A stretch of DNA of 64,000 nucleotides from Phocoena phocoena (lineage: Eukaryota; Chordata; Mammalia; Artiodactyla; Phocoenidae). Below, one piece after another: positions 1 to 12,689 of the stretch. The DNA lies in contig NC_089239.1 in the NCBI RefSeq assembly GCF_963924675.1, positions 3,275,001 through 3,339,000 on the forward strand, written 5' to 3'. Each line of letters starts with the position of its first letter. The stretch's first letter is position 1. Below the pieces are notes generated by a model that was given only the letters and a program-made list of their open reading frames with translations, ran no database searches and was not told where the DNA came from. The position numbers and the translations under genes are program-made.

Positions 1-777
1 GTGAGTGTTTCACACTTCGAGACAGCCCCCTTTTTTGGCATGTGTGCTGGGAGGTGGGTAAGTCGAGAATTTAGTCCACATGGGGTTGGTTCCCTCCTTC
101 AGGATGGGGGCTGACTACAGTTGTGGTTGTACCAAGAATTTAGTGTTCTGTAAACTTTTTAGACAAGTATATTTTTTTATATAAAACAGAAGCTGAAAAT
201 CTCAAAACAACACCTAACCTTTCAGGTAAAGATATACTGATATTTTCTGTTATTCTATTTCATTTTTTCAAGTGCCAAACAACACACTAAATTAATCTTC
301 TACCATTAATAGGTGAAAACCCACAATTTGAAAAACACCTGAGAAACTGGGATCCCCTTAGGAAGTGCCATCCTTGGAAGAATGAGCATTTGCATACGTG
401 CATGTCTGTGTTTGTGTGTGTGACACACACTTGTTCTCCAAAGGCTGTCGTGTCACAGATATGTTTTGAGTATCTGCTCAACTCACAATCCCCTCTCGGA
501 TAATGCCTTTTTCCATCATGGGGGTGAGACCTGTTCCCTTGGTCATGGCCACTTGGACTAGGGCTGGAACCTGAAGCCAGCTGGATTATGGCTCCTTAGA
601 TGCTCATCATGGCTCCTTCACCACGTTAAGCTAATTCGAGAGAGTTTCTGAACTTGCAACCAAAGCAGCTCTCATTGTACAAGTGTAGAAAACATCTCTA
701 AGGTACAAAGTTTGATGTATACTTTAAAAATTCATTATGAATTGCCTTATTAAATATATTATTTGAATTTTCCATTT

Positions 778-983
778 CAGGGGTTGGCCCACTATGGTCT
801 ACAAGTTAAATCCAGCCTGTGGCTTGTTTTTGAATAGCCTACAAACTAAGAAGGATTTTTACATTTTTAAAGGGTTGTAAAAAAAAAAAAAAGAGTAGAA
901 TCTGTGACAGAGACAGTATGTGACCCACAATACCTAAAATATTTATTATGTGGCCCTTTGCAGAAAAAGTTTGCCATCCCCTG
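778..983. mobile_element. hAT-like non-autonomous DNA transposon remnant
   Basis: The ends form terminal inverted repeats: CAGGGGTTGGCCCACTA at the left and the complement of AGTTTGCCATCCCCTG at the right. The body has the phrases typical of this abundant mammalian family (CTAAAATATTTATTATGTGG near the right end). A related copy lies at 36773-36968. Confidence 0.65.
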
Positions 984-1277
984 CTCCCTACCCTTCATAT
1001 TTCTCATCTATTTGGTCTGTCAAATATTCAGAGGTTTATTAAACAGTCACACTTCTATTAAGCTTTCGTCAGTTCACACATTGTGCTGCTCTACTGGTCA
1101 ACACATAAAAGTTTATGATGAGCATATTTTCTCAGTCCCATTAAATGCTTGGATTCAATTTTGTAAAATAACTTACTGTAATCCTTGCTATATTTTTGTT
1201 TGTATTAGCCTGCTATGTTTGCCTATCCTTTATCTGAAAAATTCTTTGGTCACATTGTTTTAAGCTGTCTCTAATTT

Positions 1278-1568
1278 AAAATATTTATTTATTTATTTAT
1301 TATTTTTGGCTGTGTTGGCTCTTCGTTTCTGTGCGAGGGCTTTCTCTAGTTGCGGTGAGTGGGGGCCACTTTTCATCGCGGTGCGCTTGCCTCTCACTGT
1401 CGCGGCCTCTCTTGTTGCGGAGCACAAGCTCCAGACACACAGGCTCAGGAGTTGTGGCTCACGGGCCTAGTTGCTCCGTGGCATGTGGGATCTTCCCAGA
1501 CCAGGGCTCGAACCCGTGTCCCCTGCATTGGCAGGCAGATTCTCAACCACTGCGCCACAAGGGAAGCC
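1278..1568 (-). mobile_element. tRNA-derived SINE (CHR type)
   Basis: The complement of the SINE head (TGCGCCACAAGGGAAGCCC) is at the right end, and a TTTA-rich tail at the left. Target-site duplication CTGTCTCTAATTT is found at 1265-1277 and 1569-1581. Confidence 0.9.
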
Positions 1569-2174
1569 CTGTCTCTAATTTTTAAAAATATAGACTGACC
1601 TTATTTTTTGTTCAATCTGGAAATCTTTCACTTACAAGAAAGAATATAATGACAGCTTAAAGTATATGCATTTCTTGTTGTAATTTGTTTGGGGCCACTT
1701 CTCACACCTTATTTTTGCTTTTAGTCAGTTAAGAGTGAAATGGTATCTCAGACACGTTGCTTTTACCTGCAAGTAATAACCTATTCTTTCTTTTTAAAAT
1801 ATTTTTTATAACCTATTCTTTCTTAAACAACCTTATCTTATCAATATATACCATATTCTGGCCATAAAACAAATTTTAGCACATTTTTAAAATTTGAAAT
1901 CATATTAAACATGTTCCTTGACCATAACAAAATAAAACAAAAGTCAATAATAGGTACCTGAAAAATCTCAAAATGTTAAACAACACATATATGGGTCAAA
2001 CCATGGGTCAAAGAAGAAGTCTAAAAGGTAATTAGAAAATATTTTGAAATGCATGAAAATAAAAAGTTAACATACAAAAATCTGTAGAATGCACCTAAAA
2101 CAGCTTGGGAAATTTATAGCACTAAATGCTTATATTAGGGGGAAAAAAAAAGGTTTCCCACAGTCTCAGTCAGG

Positions 2175-2440
2175 TGGCCTATAACAAATACCCATAGACT
2201 GGATGGCTTCAACAACATTTATTTCTCACAGTTCTGGAGGCAGGAAGTCTGAGATCAGGGGGCCAGCATGGTCAGGTTCTTGGCAATGGCTCTCAGAAAG
2301 GGATCCCATGTCTCCCTTTCTTTTTATAAGGGCCTCACCCTCATGATCTCATCTAACCCTACTCACTAACTGCAAATCCCATCACACTGGGGCTTAGCGT
2401 TTCAACACACGAATTTGGTGTGGAGACATGTTCAGTCCAT
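2175..2440. repeat. Ancient interspersed repeat, family not named
   Basis: The phrases CAGTTCTGGAGGCAGGAAG and TTCAACACACGAATTT belong to a widespread old mammalian repeat that I recognise by sequence but cannot name with certainty. A similar looking but distinct old repeat lies at about 3570-4040. Confidence 0.5.
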
Positions 2441-2444
2441 GGCA

Positions 2445-3330
2445 CACAATAATCTAAGCTTCCACCCTATGAAACTAGAAAAAGAAGATCAAATTAAACC
2501 CAAAGCAATCAGGAAGACGGGAATAACAAAGAAAGTCCTGAGTGCAATAAAATCAGAAACAAAAACAATCGAGAAATCAATGAAACCAAAAGCTGGTTCT
2601 TTGATATGATTAAAAAAAGAAAGAAAGAAAGAAAGAGAAAGAAAAAACTTGAAAAACCTTTAGCCACACTGACCAAGGGTGGGGGGGGAAAGAAGTCACA
2701 AATTACCATTATCACTGCAGAACCTACAGATATTAAAAGGATAATAAGGAAACACTATGAAAACTTCTAAGATCATATATATGACAATTTAGATAAAATC
2801 AACCAATTCCTTGAAAGATAAAAACAAAAAATCACTCAAGAAGAAAATAGATGACCTGAAATAGTCCTATATCTATTGAATACATTGTAAAATAAAATAA
2901 AATAAAAACTTTCTCATAAATACAACTTCAGACCCAAATGATTTCACTGGCAAATTCTACCAAATGCTTGAGAAAGAAATAATACAAACTCTACACATTC
3001 TCTTCCAGAAAACAGAAGAGGAATACTTCCCAACTTGTTTTATGAGGCCAGCATTACTCTAATACCAAAACTAGACAAAGATATTACAAGAAAACTACAG
3101 ACCCGTATCTCTCATGAACAAAAATTCTGGGCAAAATATTAGCAAATTGAGCTTGGAAATATATAAAAATGGTAACACATCACAACCAAATGGGGTTTAT
3201 CCAGGAATGCAAAGGTATTTTAACATTTGAAAATCAATCAATGTAATTTATCATATTAATAGACTACAGAAGAAAATGTTCATGTAATTCAGAATGTGCT
3301 AGATGATGTCTTGGTATAAGCCTTTAAAAA
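2445..3330 (+). mobile_element. Decayed L1 ORF2 fragment
   Basis: DNA matches the L1 ORF2 region around the endonuclease-reverse transcriptase boundary (for example AAAAGCTGGTTCTTTGA and GAGGCCAGCATTACTCT), but the frame is broken many times. A GAAA microsatellite has grown inside it at 2612-2646. Confidence 0.75.
2612..2646 (+). repeat. (GAAA)n microsatellite
   Basis: An imperfect run of GAAA units interrupts the L1 ORF2 remnant. Confidence 0.8.
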
Positions 3331-4462
3331 TAAATTTTGTCTTAAACTTGATGAACACTTTTAATCTGACTACATAGGATTTCTTCAGCCCAGGAAATTT
3401 TTTTTTTTTTTTTTTTTACTTTGCTTTTGATAATTCCTTCTGTTTGACTTATTCGGATGTCTTTTGCAGGAATACCAGTTATCCATGTATTGGATGTCCT
3501 CTATTGTCTAAACACACATTCTCTGTTTCTTTGTTATTTCCCCTAAATTCTGGGATACCTTCTCAAGCTTGTGTTATTTACTGCTATATGACAAACCACC
3601 TCAAAACAAAATGGCTTAAAACAATAACCATGTATTATTATTTCTCAAGAATCTATAGGTCAGTTGGGTGGTTCTGCCCATCTGAGCTGGACTCTGCTAA
3701 TAGCTTGGTTTGCTCATGTGTCTGTGGTCGGCGGGAGGGATGATAGCCATTGGGTGAGGCTATCTTTAGTGGGAATGGCTTGGTTCTGCCCCATGTGGTC
3801 ACTCATCCTCCAACAGGCTAGCCTAGGCACACACTCAGGGCAAAGGCAGAGGACAGGGTGAGGATCCAGAATGCTCAAGCACTTTTCTAACTTCTATATG
3901 GGTCAAGTTTGCTGCTGTCTCTTTGTCAAGTCACGCGGCTGAGCCCAAAGTCAAAGTGGAAGGAACTCCAAAGTTTTAGGGTAAAGGGCACAGGCAGAGG
4001 GAGACTCTAACTTAGGGTCATTAACGTGATCAGTCTACCATATGCTGCGTTCATATTACCTATTCAATTTTCTACACAATCAATTCTGGTCTATAGATTA
4101 TATTTTGTTTTTAGTTTCCATGTTTTCCCTTTTTATCTCATCCCTGACCCTTTTAATTCATTCTGATGCCTTTTCATCTTCCTCTATTTACTCTTTATGA
4201 TTTTTCTGTTGTATTTCATATTGACCATATCTTCCTGTATTCTGTTAAGGACAGCACAGTTTCTGAAAGTTTCTTCTGGTGTTTGGAATTCTTGAAGTCT
4301 TCAGTATGCTGCTCCCTTCTCTTTGTTGTGATATATGTTTATAGGCCTCATTTGATATCTTTGGAATGAATTCCAGGGCAACATTTATCAATATTTAGAG
4401 TATATGGGTTGCCTCTGGCCTCACTCTGTCTATTTGAGTGATGATAAAAAAATCCCATCACA

Positions 4463-4905
4463 TGGACCTAGAGATGATCATACTAAATGAAGTAAGCCAG
4501 ACAGACAAAGACAAATATCACATGATATCACTTATATGTGGAATCTAAAAAAAATAATGATACAAATGAACTTACTTACAAAACAAAAACAGACACACAG
4601 ACATAGAAAATAAACTTATGGTTACCAAAGTGGAAAGGGGGTAGGGATAAATCAGGAGTTTGGAATTAACATATACACACTACTATATATAACATAGATA
4701 AAGGACAAGGACCTACTGTATGGCACAGGGAATTATATTCAATATCTTGTAATAACCTATAATGGATAAGAATCTGAAAAAGAATAGATATATAGGTATG
4801 TATAACTGAATCACTTTGCTGTACACCTGAAACTAACACAACATTGTAAATCAACTATATTCTAATAAAAAAATCGTAGGAGCAAAAAAACCCCAAAACA
4901 AACAA
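4463..4905 (+). mobile_element. L1 3' end (end of ORF2 and 3'UTR)
   Basis: It starts in the ORF2 3' coding end (GACCTAGAGATGATCATACT) and finishes in the typical TTGTAAATCAACTATATTC tail plus A-rich sequence. Target-site duplication similar to AAATCCCATCACA is seen around 4450-4462 and 4906-4920. It is a 5'-truncated copy. Confidence 0.85.
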
Positions 4906-4959
4906 AAAAGTCCCATCACAGATCCACCTCTGGAGACGAGGTGGTGAGTCCAGCTCTCA

Positions 4960-5770
4960 GTCCAAATCTAAGTTTGAGGCCAGTACTCACAAGTGTACTT
5001 AGTCTCCCTCTGCCTGATTCTGTAATATTCTAAACAAAGGAAATACAACTGGGGCTGCCCAGCTACCAGGATTCTTCCCAGCTACCCATGACAGAAATTC
5101 TGTACTTGTGAGGAATATTCTGCACCCCTTCCAGCTGCCACCCGAGAGTTCCTGTCTCTTAATGTGTGTAGACAGATGACAAAGGGGTGTGGGTGGGCTG
5201 GAGGGGGGCAAGGTGATGGCAGCTGTGCTCTGGTGGTCTCAACCCCCCCCCAAAAAAAACAAAAACAGTCCCAGCGTTATGGAGACAGCTTTCCCAGTTT
5301 TCTGGCCAGGTTACAAATGTAGCACGGCCATGCCCGTGACTGTCTTGCCTTTGGGTTTAGCCCCAGTACAAGGACAGCATGTCACACAATACTTAGGGAC
5401 TTAGTCTGTAATGTTTGTCATAAGGATGAACCAATAAATGGACCCAAACCTCTGAGCTGTGAGTGGGGTGTAGGTTTTAAAGCATTTCCCACTGTTTTAA
5501 GGTAGTGTCTTTTGTAAATTAAGAGTGGCATGCCATGAGAGAGTTTGGGTACATGTTTTCAACTCGCCTTTATTTGACTTATAATTAATTAGGAGTAAGT
5601 CCTTTGAGAATTCATTGATATCCATCAGTCTTAGTTTCTGGTGAGGGTATGAACTTTTACCTTTATGGATATTTTAAAAAAAGCTTGGGAGGTGATGCTT
5701 TCAAGAGGTACTTGTCAAATGTTACTTTAAACCAGATTTGGATGAGTAGAATTTTATTTTCAATAAGTAA
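4960..5770. other. Intergenic stretch without recognised features
   Basis: No gene, splice structure or repeat could be assigned. Short frames here lack any family signal. Confidence 0.5.
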
Positions 5771-6340
5771 AAAAAAGAAAAAAAATGCACATAATACAAA
5801 ATTCAAGAAATAAAAAGGGTATACATACCATGAAACATATTAATCATATCCCAGACCTCCAACTACCTGGTTTCCCTTCCCAGAGTCAGGGAACTGACTT
5901 CTGTGAAATTATTTTACGTGTTTCCACAGATATTCTATACATATGTGAGCATTGTATATACATATTTATACACACACATAGCCACGTACTAACCACTTTT
6001 TTCCTTTGTGATTTTCGTCTCTTAACAAATCCTAGAGATATTTCCATATATCAGTACATGTATAGATTTATTTATCTTTCAGCCTTTCTACTGAGATTTT
6101 TAAAGTAGATTTAAAATTTTCATCAAATAAATAGTTATACTTCATTTAAAAAGTCAAGTACCACAAAGGGGTTATTACAGATTACAATAGCTCTCCTTGT
6201 CACTAATTCCTAATCTTCCTAGAGAAAACCACGTTCAACTCTTTTCGTTATTTCTTCATGGATCTATTTCTCATATTTCTAAATATTATATAAAATATTC
6301 AAAATCTTGGATTGTGTTTTCCATTTTAAACATTATCTAT
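5770..6340. repeat. Probable old L1 3'UTR-like remnant
   Basis: AT-rich sequence contains phrases typical of old L1 3' regions (TAACAAATCCTAGAGATATT). It is strongly diverged, so the family is uncertain. Confidence 0.35.
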
Positions 6341-7479
6341 TATCTTTTCACCACTCCCACATTTAGATGAGATAAAAGGAGCTAGCGAATGAGTTGGAGG
6401 TCAGACCAGTAGAAGGAAGGAGAATCAAGAAAGTAATATTAGAAAAGCCGAGAGAAGTGTGGATTTCAGGACCAGAGGGCTCAATGGTGTCAAGGGCCCT
6501 AAAGCTGATAAGGAGGTGAGGACCAAGTAATGTCCACTCTATTTGGCTATCAAGTTGTTGACTTACACTTCCAGCTGTAACAGCTTCAAGAGGGCTAGTG
6601 ATTGTTGTGAAATGAACAGAACTGTTTGAAAGTGGCAAAGGGAACTCATTCTGGGTTGTCTGGACAATGACCTGGGATGCGGAGAGAGGAGGGCACAGGT
6701 GAGGACTGAGAGCTCAAATCCCTGAACCCAAGCTCAGCTTCTCACCGGATGTGTAGCTTCCTGGATATTTTATGAACCCCAGTCTCCCCAGGCTGGGCGT
6801 CCGGAGTTCCCAGATAACTCCTTAAACAGCAGGCACCCATACTGTCCTTAAGCAACACAATTTTCCCTCACTTGTCCTCAAAAGAAAGACAGATGGAGGG
6901 AGAGTGCCTCACCTCTCTATGAGATGACGGAAGGATCAGGAAATCCATGTCTAACCTTCTCTTAATTATCCGTGGCCTACGTAAGTTTTCCCAACAACGT
7001 GTATTTTTTAAATTTCTGCCATGTGATGTAACAGACGTCATCCTTAGCTCTGGTGCATGACCGAAAGAGACCCCGCGAGGACCCTGCCCAGCAGGACAGG
7101 ACTTCTGGGGAAAGGACAGGAAGTCGGATTTCAGGAGGTTGAGCAGGAATAGGAAAGTAAGAATGTAGAGACAGGAAGTGAAGACTAATCATTCAGGAAG
7201 TCGGTGGATAATAGGATGGAGAGAATGGGAAAAACGGAAAGAGTAAGGATCTGAAGGATTCAGGAGAAAGTGAAATAAAAACCACGGGTTCCTTTATCAA
7301 ATTGCCTGTATGTCTGTTGAAGAAAATGCTTTGTGCGCTTGCTTTACAGTTCAGACCATCAGAACTCAAACCCGTTCAGATTTAAGAATGGACTCTAGGG
7401 CCAGCATCAGGAGTGAGGACCTGGACCACCCGGATCCCAAATATGATTTGAAAAATCAGTTATTTAAGTGAGAGATAAT
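6341..7479. other. Intergenic stretch without recognised features
   Basis: The stretch is moderately GC-balanced and non-repetitive. Open frames at 6363-6638 and 6977-7192 have no recognisable domain and no exon-like context. Confidence 0.5.
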
Positions 7480-7752
7480 GGGACTTCCCTGGTGGCGCAG
7501 TGGTTAAGAATCTGCCTGCCAATGCAGGGGACACGGGTTCGAACCCTGGTCCGGGAAGATCCCACATGCCGCAGAGCAACCCGTGTGCCATAGCTACTGA
7601 AGCCTGCGCACCTAGAACCCGTGCTCCGCAGCAAAGAGAAGCCACCGCAACAAAGAGTAGTCCCCGCTTGCTGCAACTAGAAAAGCCCGCGTGCAGCAAC
7701 AAAGACCCAACGCAGCCAAAAATAAATAAATTAAATAAATAAATTTTTTTTA
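7480..7752 (+). mobile_element. tRNA-derived SINE (CHR type, long form)
   Basis: Head GGGACTTCCCTGGTGGCGCA, a tRNA-like B box GGGTTCGAACCC near 7533, and an AAATAAATAAAT tail. The short flanking duplication is similar to GAGAGATAA. The 80-residue frame across it is repeat sequence. Confidence 0.92.
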
Positions 7753-7975
7753 AAAGAGAGAATAAGAGCTCCTGTCACCTGGGCTGGCATTTGGGTGCTG
7801 CTCTTAGGAGCTGTGCATCAAGGGATGTATTCAGCATCTCTAAGCCTCAGTGTCCCTTCTGTAAAATGGGACAGAAGTATGTAAAAAGTGTCAACATAAT
7901 ATGAAATGCGTACTAGACTTTAATTAAGCTGAAAAAAAAATTAGAACTTTTATCAGACTAAAAAAACATACTGTA

Positions 7976-8099
7976 GGGACTTCCCTGGCGGTCCAGTGGT
8001 TAAGACCCCGGGCTTCCACTGCAGGGGGCACGGGTTCGATCCCTGGTCGGGGAACTAAGATCTCACATGCTCCGCGGTGTGGGCAAAAAAAAAAAAAAA
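7976..8099 (+). mobile_element. Short tRNA-derived SINE
   Basis: Starts GGGACTTCCCTGGCGGTCCA, has the B-box GGGTTCGATCCC, and ends in a run of A. It is of a shorter subtype than the copy 220 bp to its left. Confidence 0.9.
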
Positions 8100-8996
8100 C
8101 AACTAAAAATCACGTTGTAAAGGGGCTACAAGGAAAGCAAACTGCCCCCCGCCCTCACTCCTCTGTACTTCCTGTCCTCCTACCACAGCCGTCACTTTTA
8201 GCCTCGTTCTATTGTTATTTATTCTAGGAGTTTACTCCCTATCAGTAAATTACACATATACACCATTGTGTATCTATACCGCTACTGATTCATCAGCTTT
8301 AAATGTTATCTGTTCAATTCCTGCTATAACAGTTAAGGATTTGGTGCCCTGACACCTTTGCAGCTCTCACAGGACACTTCAACCTCCATTTCTGGCTCCA
8401 TCGAGATGGACTCTTTCTCCCCAACTCCCCATGTTGTGTTATGAATGTTAGTGACCAAGCTTTTCCTCTCCATCTCAACTTTGGGGGCTGAACCTTTATT
8501 TTAAAATATCAAAGGTGGTTACAAGCATAGCCTGCATTGTAATCCTAACGCTCTTTTCTGCTGTTTGTCTATAAATCGATTCTAAATGTTAAAGATAATT
8601 AGCAGCACTGACATTATCATGACTGTCAAATAGTGTCTTTAAACAAAATGCTTTCTCCCAAGCACCTGTGTCTCTCGGATACGAAGGTTCTAACATGGGA
8701 TTCAAACAGGCCACATTGCAGTTTGCCTTGTATTTGGAAAATGTCTTTCTTATACTTTTTCTTATGAGTTTCTAATTACTCTTTCATTGTAAGAAGGAAC
8801 AGATGCGTTAACATGATATGTCTTCTTGACCAGATCCCCACTCTTCCAGGTTCTTACATGTTATCCATTGCTTGGAAACTATTCCATTTTTCTTTTTGAA
8901 ACTCCAGTTTTTTTGTGTGTAGACTGTGGTTTTCTCATACAGCTTTTTGCTTTTCCTGGTGTCTCTGGTTACTTTCTTGAATCCAATGCTTTTATT
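8100..8996. other. Intergenic stretch without recognised features
   Basis: AT-rich, unassigned sequence. The overlapping opposite-strand frames around 8808-9077 arise partly from the mariner palindrome. Confidence 0.5.
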
Positions 8997-9080
8997 ATAT
9001 TGGGTTAGCCAAAAAGTTCGTTCGGGTTTTCCGTAAGATGTTACAGAAAAACCCGAACGAACTTTTGGCCAACCCAATAT
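8997..9080. mobile_element. Mariner relic: 84-bp near-perfect palindrome
   Basis: The left arm ATATTGGGTTAGCCAAAAAG continues to GTTCGTTCGGGTTTT. The right arm is its complement with about one mismatch and one bulged base, and only a small loop around GATG at 9037-9040. The outer bases ATATTGGGTT and AACCCAATAT fit TA-flanked mariner ends. It matches the terminal sequences of mariner elements known in cetartiodactyls. No transposase remains. Confidence 0.88.
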
Positions 9081-9399
9081 CTTCGTTTATATTTTCTGAG
9101 TGAGTCATTCTATTTGGTCTAAATAAATGGTTGCACCATCTTTCTCCCTGGGTCCTCCCCTCCAGGACCCCCATGCTCTGATCTGGACCTGGTCGATTTC
9201 TGGGCCCACTACATGGCAACCATCAGTACTCCCCTGGCTCATAGGCACCGTAGCCTAGACCCTACTCCTCGTTTTACAAAAAAACTGGGTGGGAAGTAAA
9301 TTTTCTCCAGCCTTGCCCATCTGAAAGGGCCATTATCCTGCCATCACTCTGGTGGGACGAGTGTCTTATAAACCTCTTCCTTCCTGTTTGCTGTTTGGA

Positions 9400-10180
9400 G
9401 GCTTTTCGAATTTTTTAAATCTCTGGAGTTCTCAAACTTCACAGTGAGATTTCTAGGTATGGCTCTTTTTCCACTTATCCTTCTGGACATCCTGTAGTCT
9501 CCTTCCCTACAACCTCTAGAACTTATGATAGTTTTTCGGATAAACTCATTCCTTCTGTTTTCTTTGTTCTCTGCTTCTGGAAAACTTACTAGTTATAAGT
9601 CAGGCCTCCCAGATTAAGGCTCTATGCCTCTTAGTTTTTGGTTACATTTTCTGTATGTTTGTCATTTTGGTTTACTTTCTGAGGGATTTTGGTTGAATTT
9701 GTAATTTCACAAATCTTTTTCTTTCTAAGAGCTCTTTCTAATTTTCTGCTTATTTTGCACAGATTCCTTTCCTTGTTTCATGAATATATTGTTTTACTCA
9801 TATCTCTGTTGGTACTAATTACAGTATTTAAAGTGTTATCTTCTGTTTCATTAATGAGTTCTATGCCTTCTAGGGTAATGAGTTCTATGTCTTCTAGGGA
9901 CAGTTTTTCTTTTTGTGTACTTGTTCTTTCTCTTCCACTTTGCAGGTCTGACTCAAATGTCTGATTAGCTTTGGGTATCTGCTTATATTTGGCAATGTGG
10001 AAATTCAAAGACTGACTGCGAGTACTGGGTACAGAGGTGGGAGTTTTACTCTGGACACACTTTGCTTTAGACTTAGGCAGACAGGCGGGTGGAGGCCGTG
10101 CTCTGCAGAGAACCGGGAAGAGGGGAGTTTTACTTGGGTCACCATCAGTGTAGCCTCTTTAGTTCTCCCCAGAGAATTCT
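9400..10180 (-). mobile_element. Old L1 3'UTR remnant, antisense
   Basis: The phrases TTTTCTGTATGTTTGTCATT and TCATGAATATATTGTTTTAC are typical of old L1 3' sequence in reverse. It contains a local duplication of GAGTTCTATG(T/C)CTTCTAGGG (9855-9900). The 91- and 76-residue frames over it are not genes. Confidence 0.5.
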
Positions 10181-10655
10181 TCTGGTGTTTTTAGAAAAGC
10201 TGTTTTTTCTTTGCTTGGGGTTTAAACGCCTGGCTATAAGGCATCATGCATAGAGAAATAGGGGAGAATTATGGGGGAGGAGTGATTGTCATGTGTAAGT
10301 CTCTAACCAGTCCCTGTGTTCACCCTCACTTCGTGCCCACCATGGGATCTGAAGGCTCTTCAGGGCTGTCTACAGGTCCACTGTCACCCCAGTGCCTGAA
10401 ACGCAATCCCATAATCTGGGCTCCAGAGGGTCTGCTTCATCACTCAGCACGATACACACTTTTTGTTTTACAGAAGTTTGTTAAACTCCCTTGTTTGTTG
10501 ATGACACGCCTTCCTAGCCTCTTTATTGTTAAAGTTTTCAAGATATTATTTATTAGCATCTTAATACAGAGTTTATAATTTTATGTACTTAGTCTACCAT
10601 CTGAGACTGAAAACCTTCCATTTCCTTTAGTAATCAAGAAATAATTCCATTGTTA

Positions 10656-11118
10656 ATACTACTCAGCCATAAAAAAGAACAAAATAATGCCACTTGCAGC
10701 AACATGGATGCAACTAGAGATTATCACACTAAGAGAAGTAAGTCAGAAAGAGAAGGACAAATATCATATGATATCGCTTGTATGTGGAATCTAAAATATG
10801 ACACAAATGAACCTATCTAAGAAACGGAATCACAGACATAGAGAACAGACTGGTGGTTGCCAAGGGGGAGGGGGCTGGGGGAGGGATGGAGGGGGAGGTT
10901 GGGCTTAGCAGATGTAATCTATAATAGAGAGAATGGATAAACAACAAGGTCCGACTGTTATAGCACAGAGAGCTATATTCAATGTTCTGTGATAAACCAT
11001 AATGGAAAAGAATATTAAAAAAAGAATGTAGACATGTGTGTAACTGAATCACTTTGCTGTACAGCAGTAATTAACACAACATTGTAAATCAACTATACTT
11101 CTATAAAAAAAAAAAAGT
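10656..11118 (+). mobile_element. L1 3' end, 5'-truncated
   Basis: Runs from ACTACTCAGCCATAAAAAAG (end of ORF2) to the TTGTAAATCAACTATACTTC end and an A-rich tail. The flanking duplication is similar to AATTCCATTGTT at 10643-10654 and 11124-11135. Confidence 0.88.
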
Positions 11119-11409
11119 AAAAGAATTCCATTGTTGCTTCTCAGGATATTCTGAATTGCAGGCAATTTCAATGGCTAGAATGACTGCATGGAGGAAATTC
11201 ATGGAAGATGAGAATGTTTCTCTTCTCCCGGTCCCCAAGCAGCCCTGTAGGAGAGCAGGGCAGGCAGAACTACTGCCTTTCCACATGCCATTTTAGGCAT
11301 ACTGGGTTTCTTTTCTCCCATACCTTTGTGGGACTGAATTTGGTACTAATATGTGCCTTAACGAATGCTTTTTATGTACTGTGTGTAAGATGTACATCAT
11401 TTTATTTAA

Positions 11410-12020
11410 TCTTAGCCACCTTACAAATTATATATTATTATCTTTATTTTATAGTTGACTAAAGGGAGACTCAGTGAGATTACCTATTATATCCAGGTTG
11501 ACACAGCTAATAAGAGGTAGACCTAGAATTTCAGCCACTACTGGTTCCCATACCTGCCCACCCTCCACTGTAGCAGGGAAAGCATATCAATGTGTAACAA
11601 CTCATCTCCCCTTTCCCTCCACTTCCCCTCCCTACTCCTAAAGTCTGAGGCAGTGTAGTATAGTGCAAAGTCCTGACTCAGGAGCCAAAAAAGTTGGATT
11701 TGGGTTCTTGCCTCTGCCACCTTTGAAGAGATGTTACCTTAGGTCAATCCCTAGACTTTCCTGACCCTTACTTTCCTCATCTGTATAGAAAAGTATAATA
11801 AAATCCGCTCTGTCACCACCACCAGATGCAGGAGGATCACACAAGAACCTGTATATTAAAAGGCTGTGCGGTAATCATAGCAACAGCTCACACCTGTATA
11901 GTCCTTTATAATTTGCGAAGTGCAACAATATTGTGAAATAATCCCTACCTGTTTCACAGAGGAAAACTGTGGCTGAGAGCATTTGGGTATCATACAGCTC
12001 ATACTCTGCAGAATCAGAAC
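11410..12020 (+). repeat. Three adjacent MIR-like SINE remnants
   Basis: Phrases typical of MIR appear in series: AGGTTGACACAGCTAATAAG (11494-11513), CTCATCTGTATAGAAAAG near 11776, and a third copy with CACAGAGGAAAACTGTGGCT near 11956. All are old and diverged. Confidence 0.6.
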
Positions 12021-12321
12021 TGAAACCCAGGTTTTATTACTCCAGATTCTATTATTTTCCCACACTCTAATGCTGCCACCTTATTTGCAAGAAGATTCTT
12101 TAATTATTGGGCAATTAACAACAGAATTTCTTCACAGAGCTCAGTCATTTCAAATTCTATTCTTTCTATTCTTAATTTTATTTATATACTACTTTTCAGG
12201 AGCTCGCCTATTGCATTAAGTAGATAATAATAAGTAAATCATGTCAATTATTTATTATTCATTTATTACTTTAATATAGTAAATCATACCACAAAGGCCA
12301 AAAAATATGAAGCAATTCTTT

Positions 12322-12665
12322 TTTAAAAAATAAATTTATTTATTTATTTTTGGCTGCGTTGGGTCTTCGTTGCTCTGAGCGGGCTTTCTCTAGTTGCGGT
12401 GAGAGGGGGCTACTCTTTGTTGTGGTGTGCGGGCTTCTCATTGCGGTGGCTTCTCTTGTGCACAGGCTCTAGGTGCACAGGCGTCAGTAGTTGTGGCACA
12501 CGGGCTCAGTAGTTGTGGCTCGCAGGCTCTAGAGTGCAGGCTTAGTAGTTGTGGTGCGCGGGCTTAGTTGCTCCGCGGCATGTGGGATCTTCCCAGACCA
12601 GGGTCTGAACCCGTGTCCCCTGCATTGGCAGGAAGATTCTTTACCACTGCGCCAGCAGGGAAACC
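12322..12665 (-). mobile_element. tRNA-derived SINE (CHR type, long form)
   Basis: The reverse head TGCGCCAGCAGGGAAACCC is at the right end. The body holds several copies of a CAGTAGTTGTGG motif. Target-site duplication TGAAGCAATTCTTT flanks it at 12308-12321 and 12666-12680. Confidence 0.92.
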
Positions 12666-12689
12666 CTGAAGCAATTCTTTAAAGGTGTT

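Noticed and set aside
7500..7742. tRNA-like B boxes and frames in SINE copies
   Set aside because: The tRNA resemblance is that of the SINE head. No cloverleaf with a proper anticodon stem was seen, so no tRNA gene is called.
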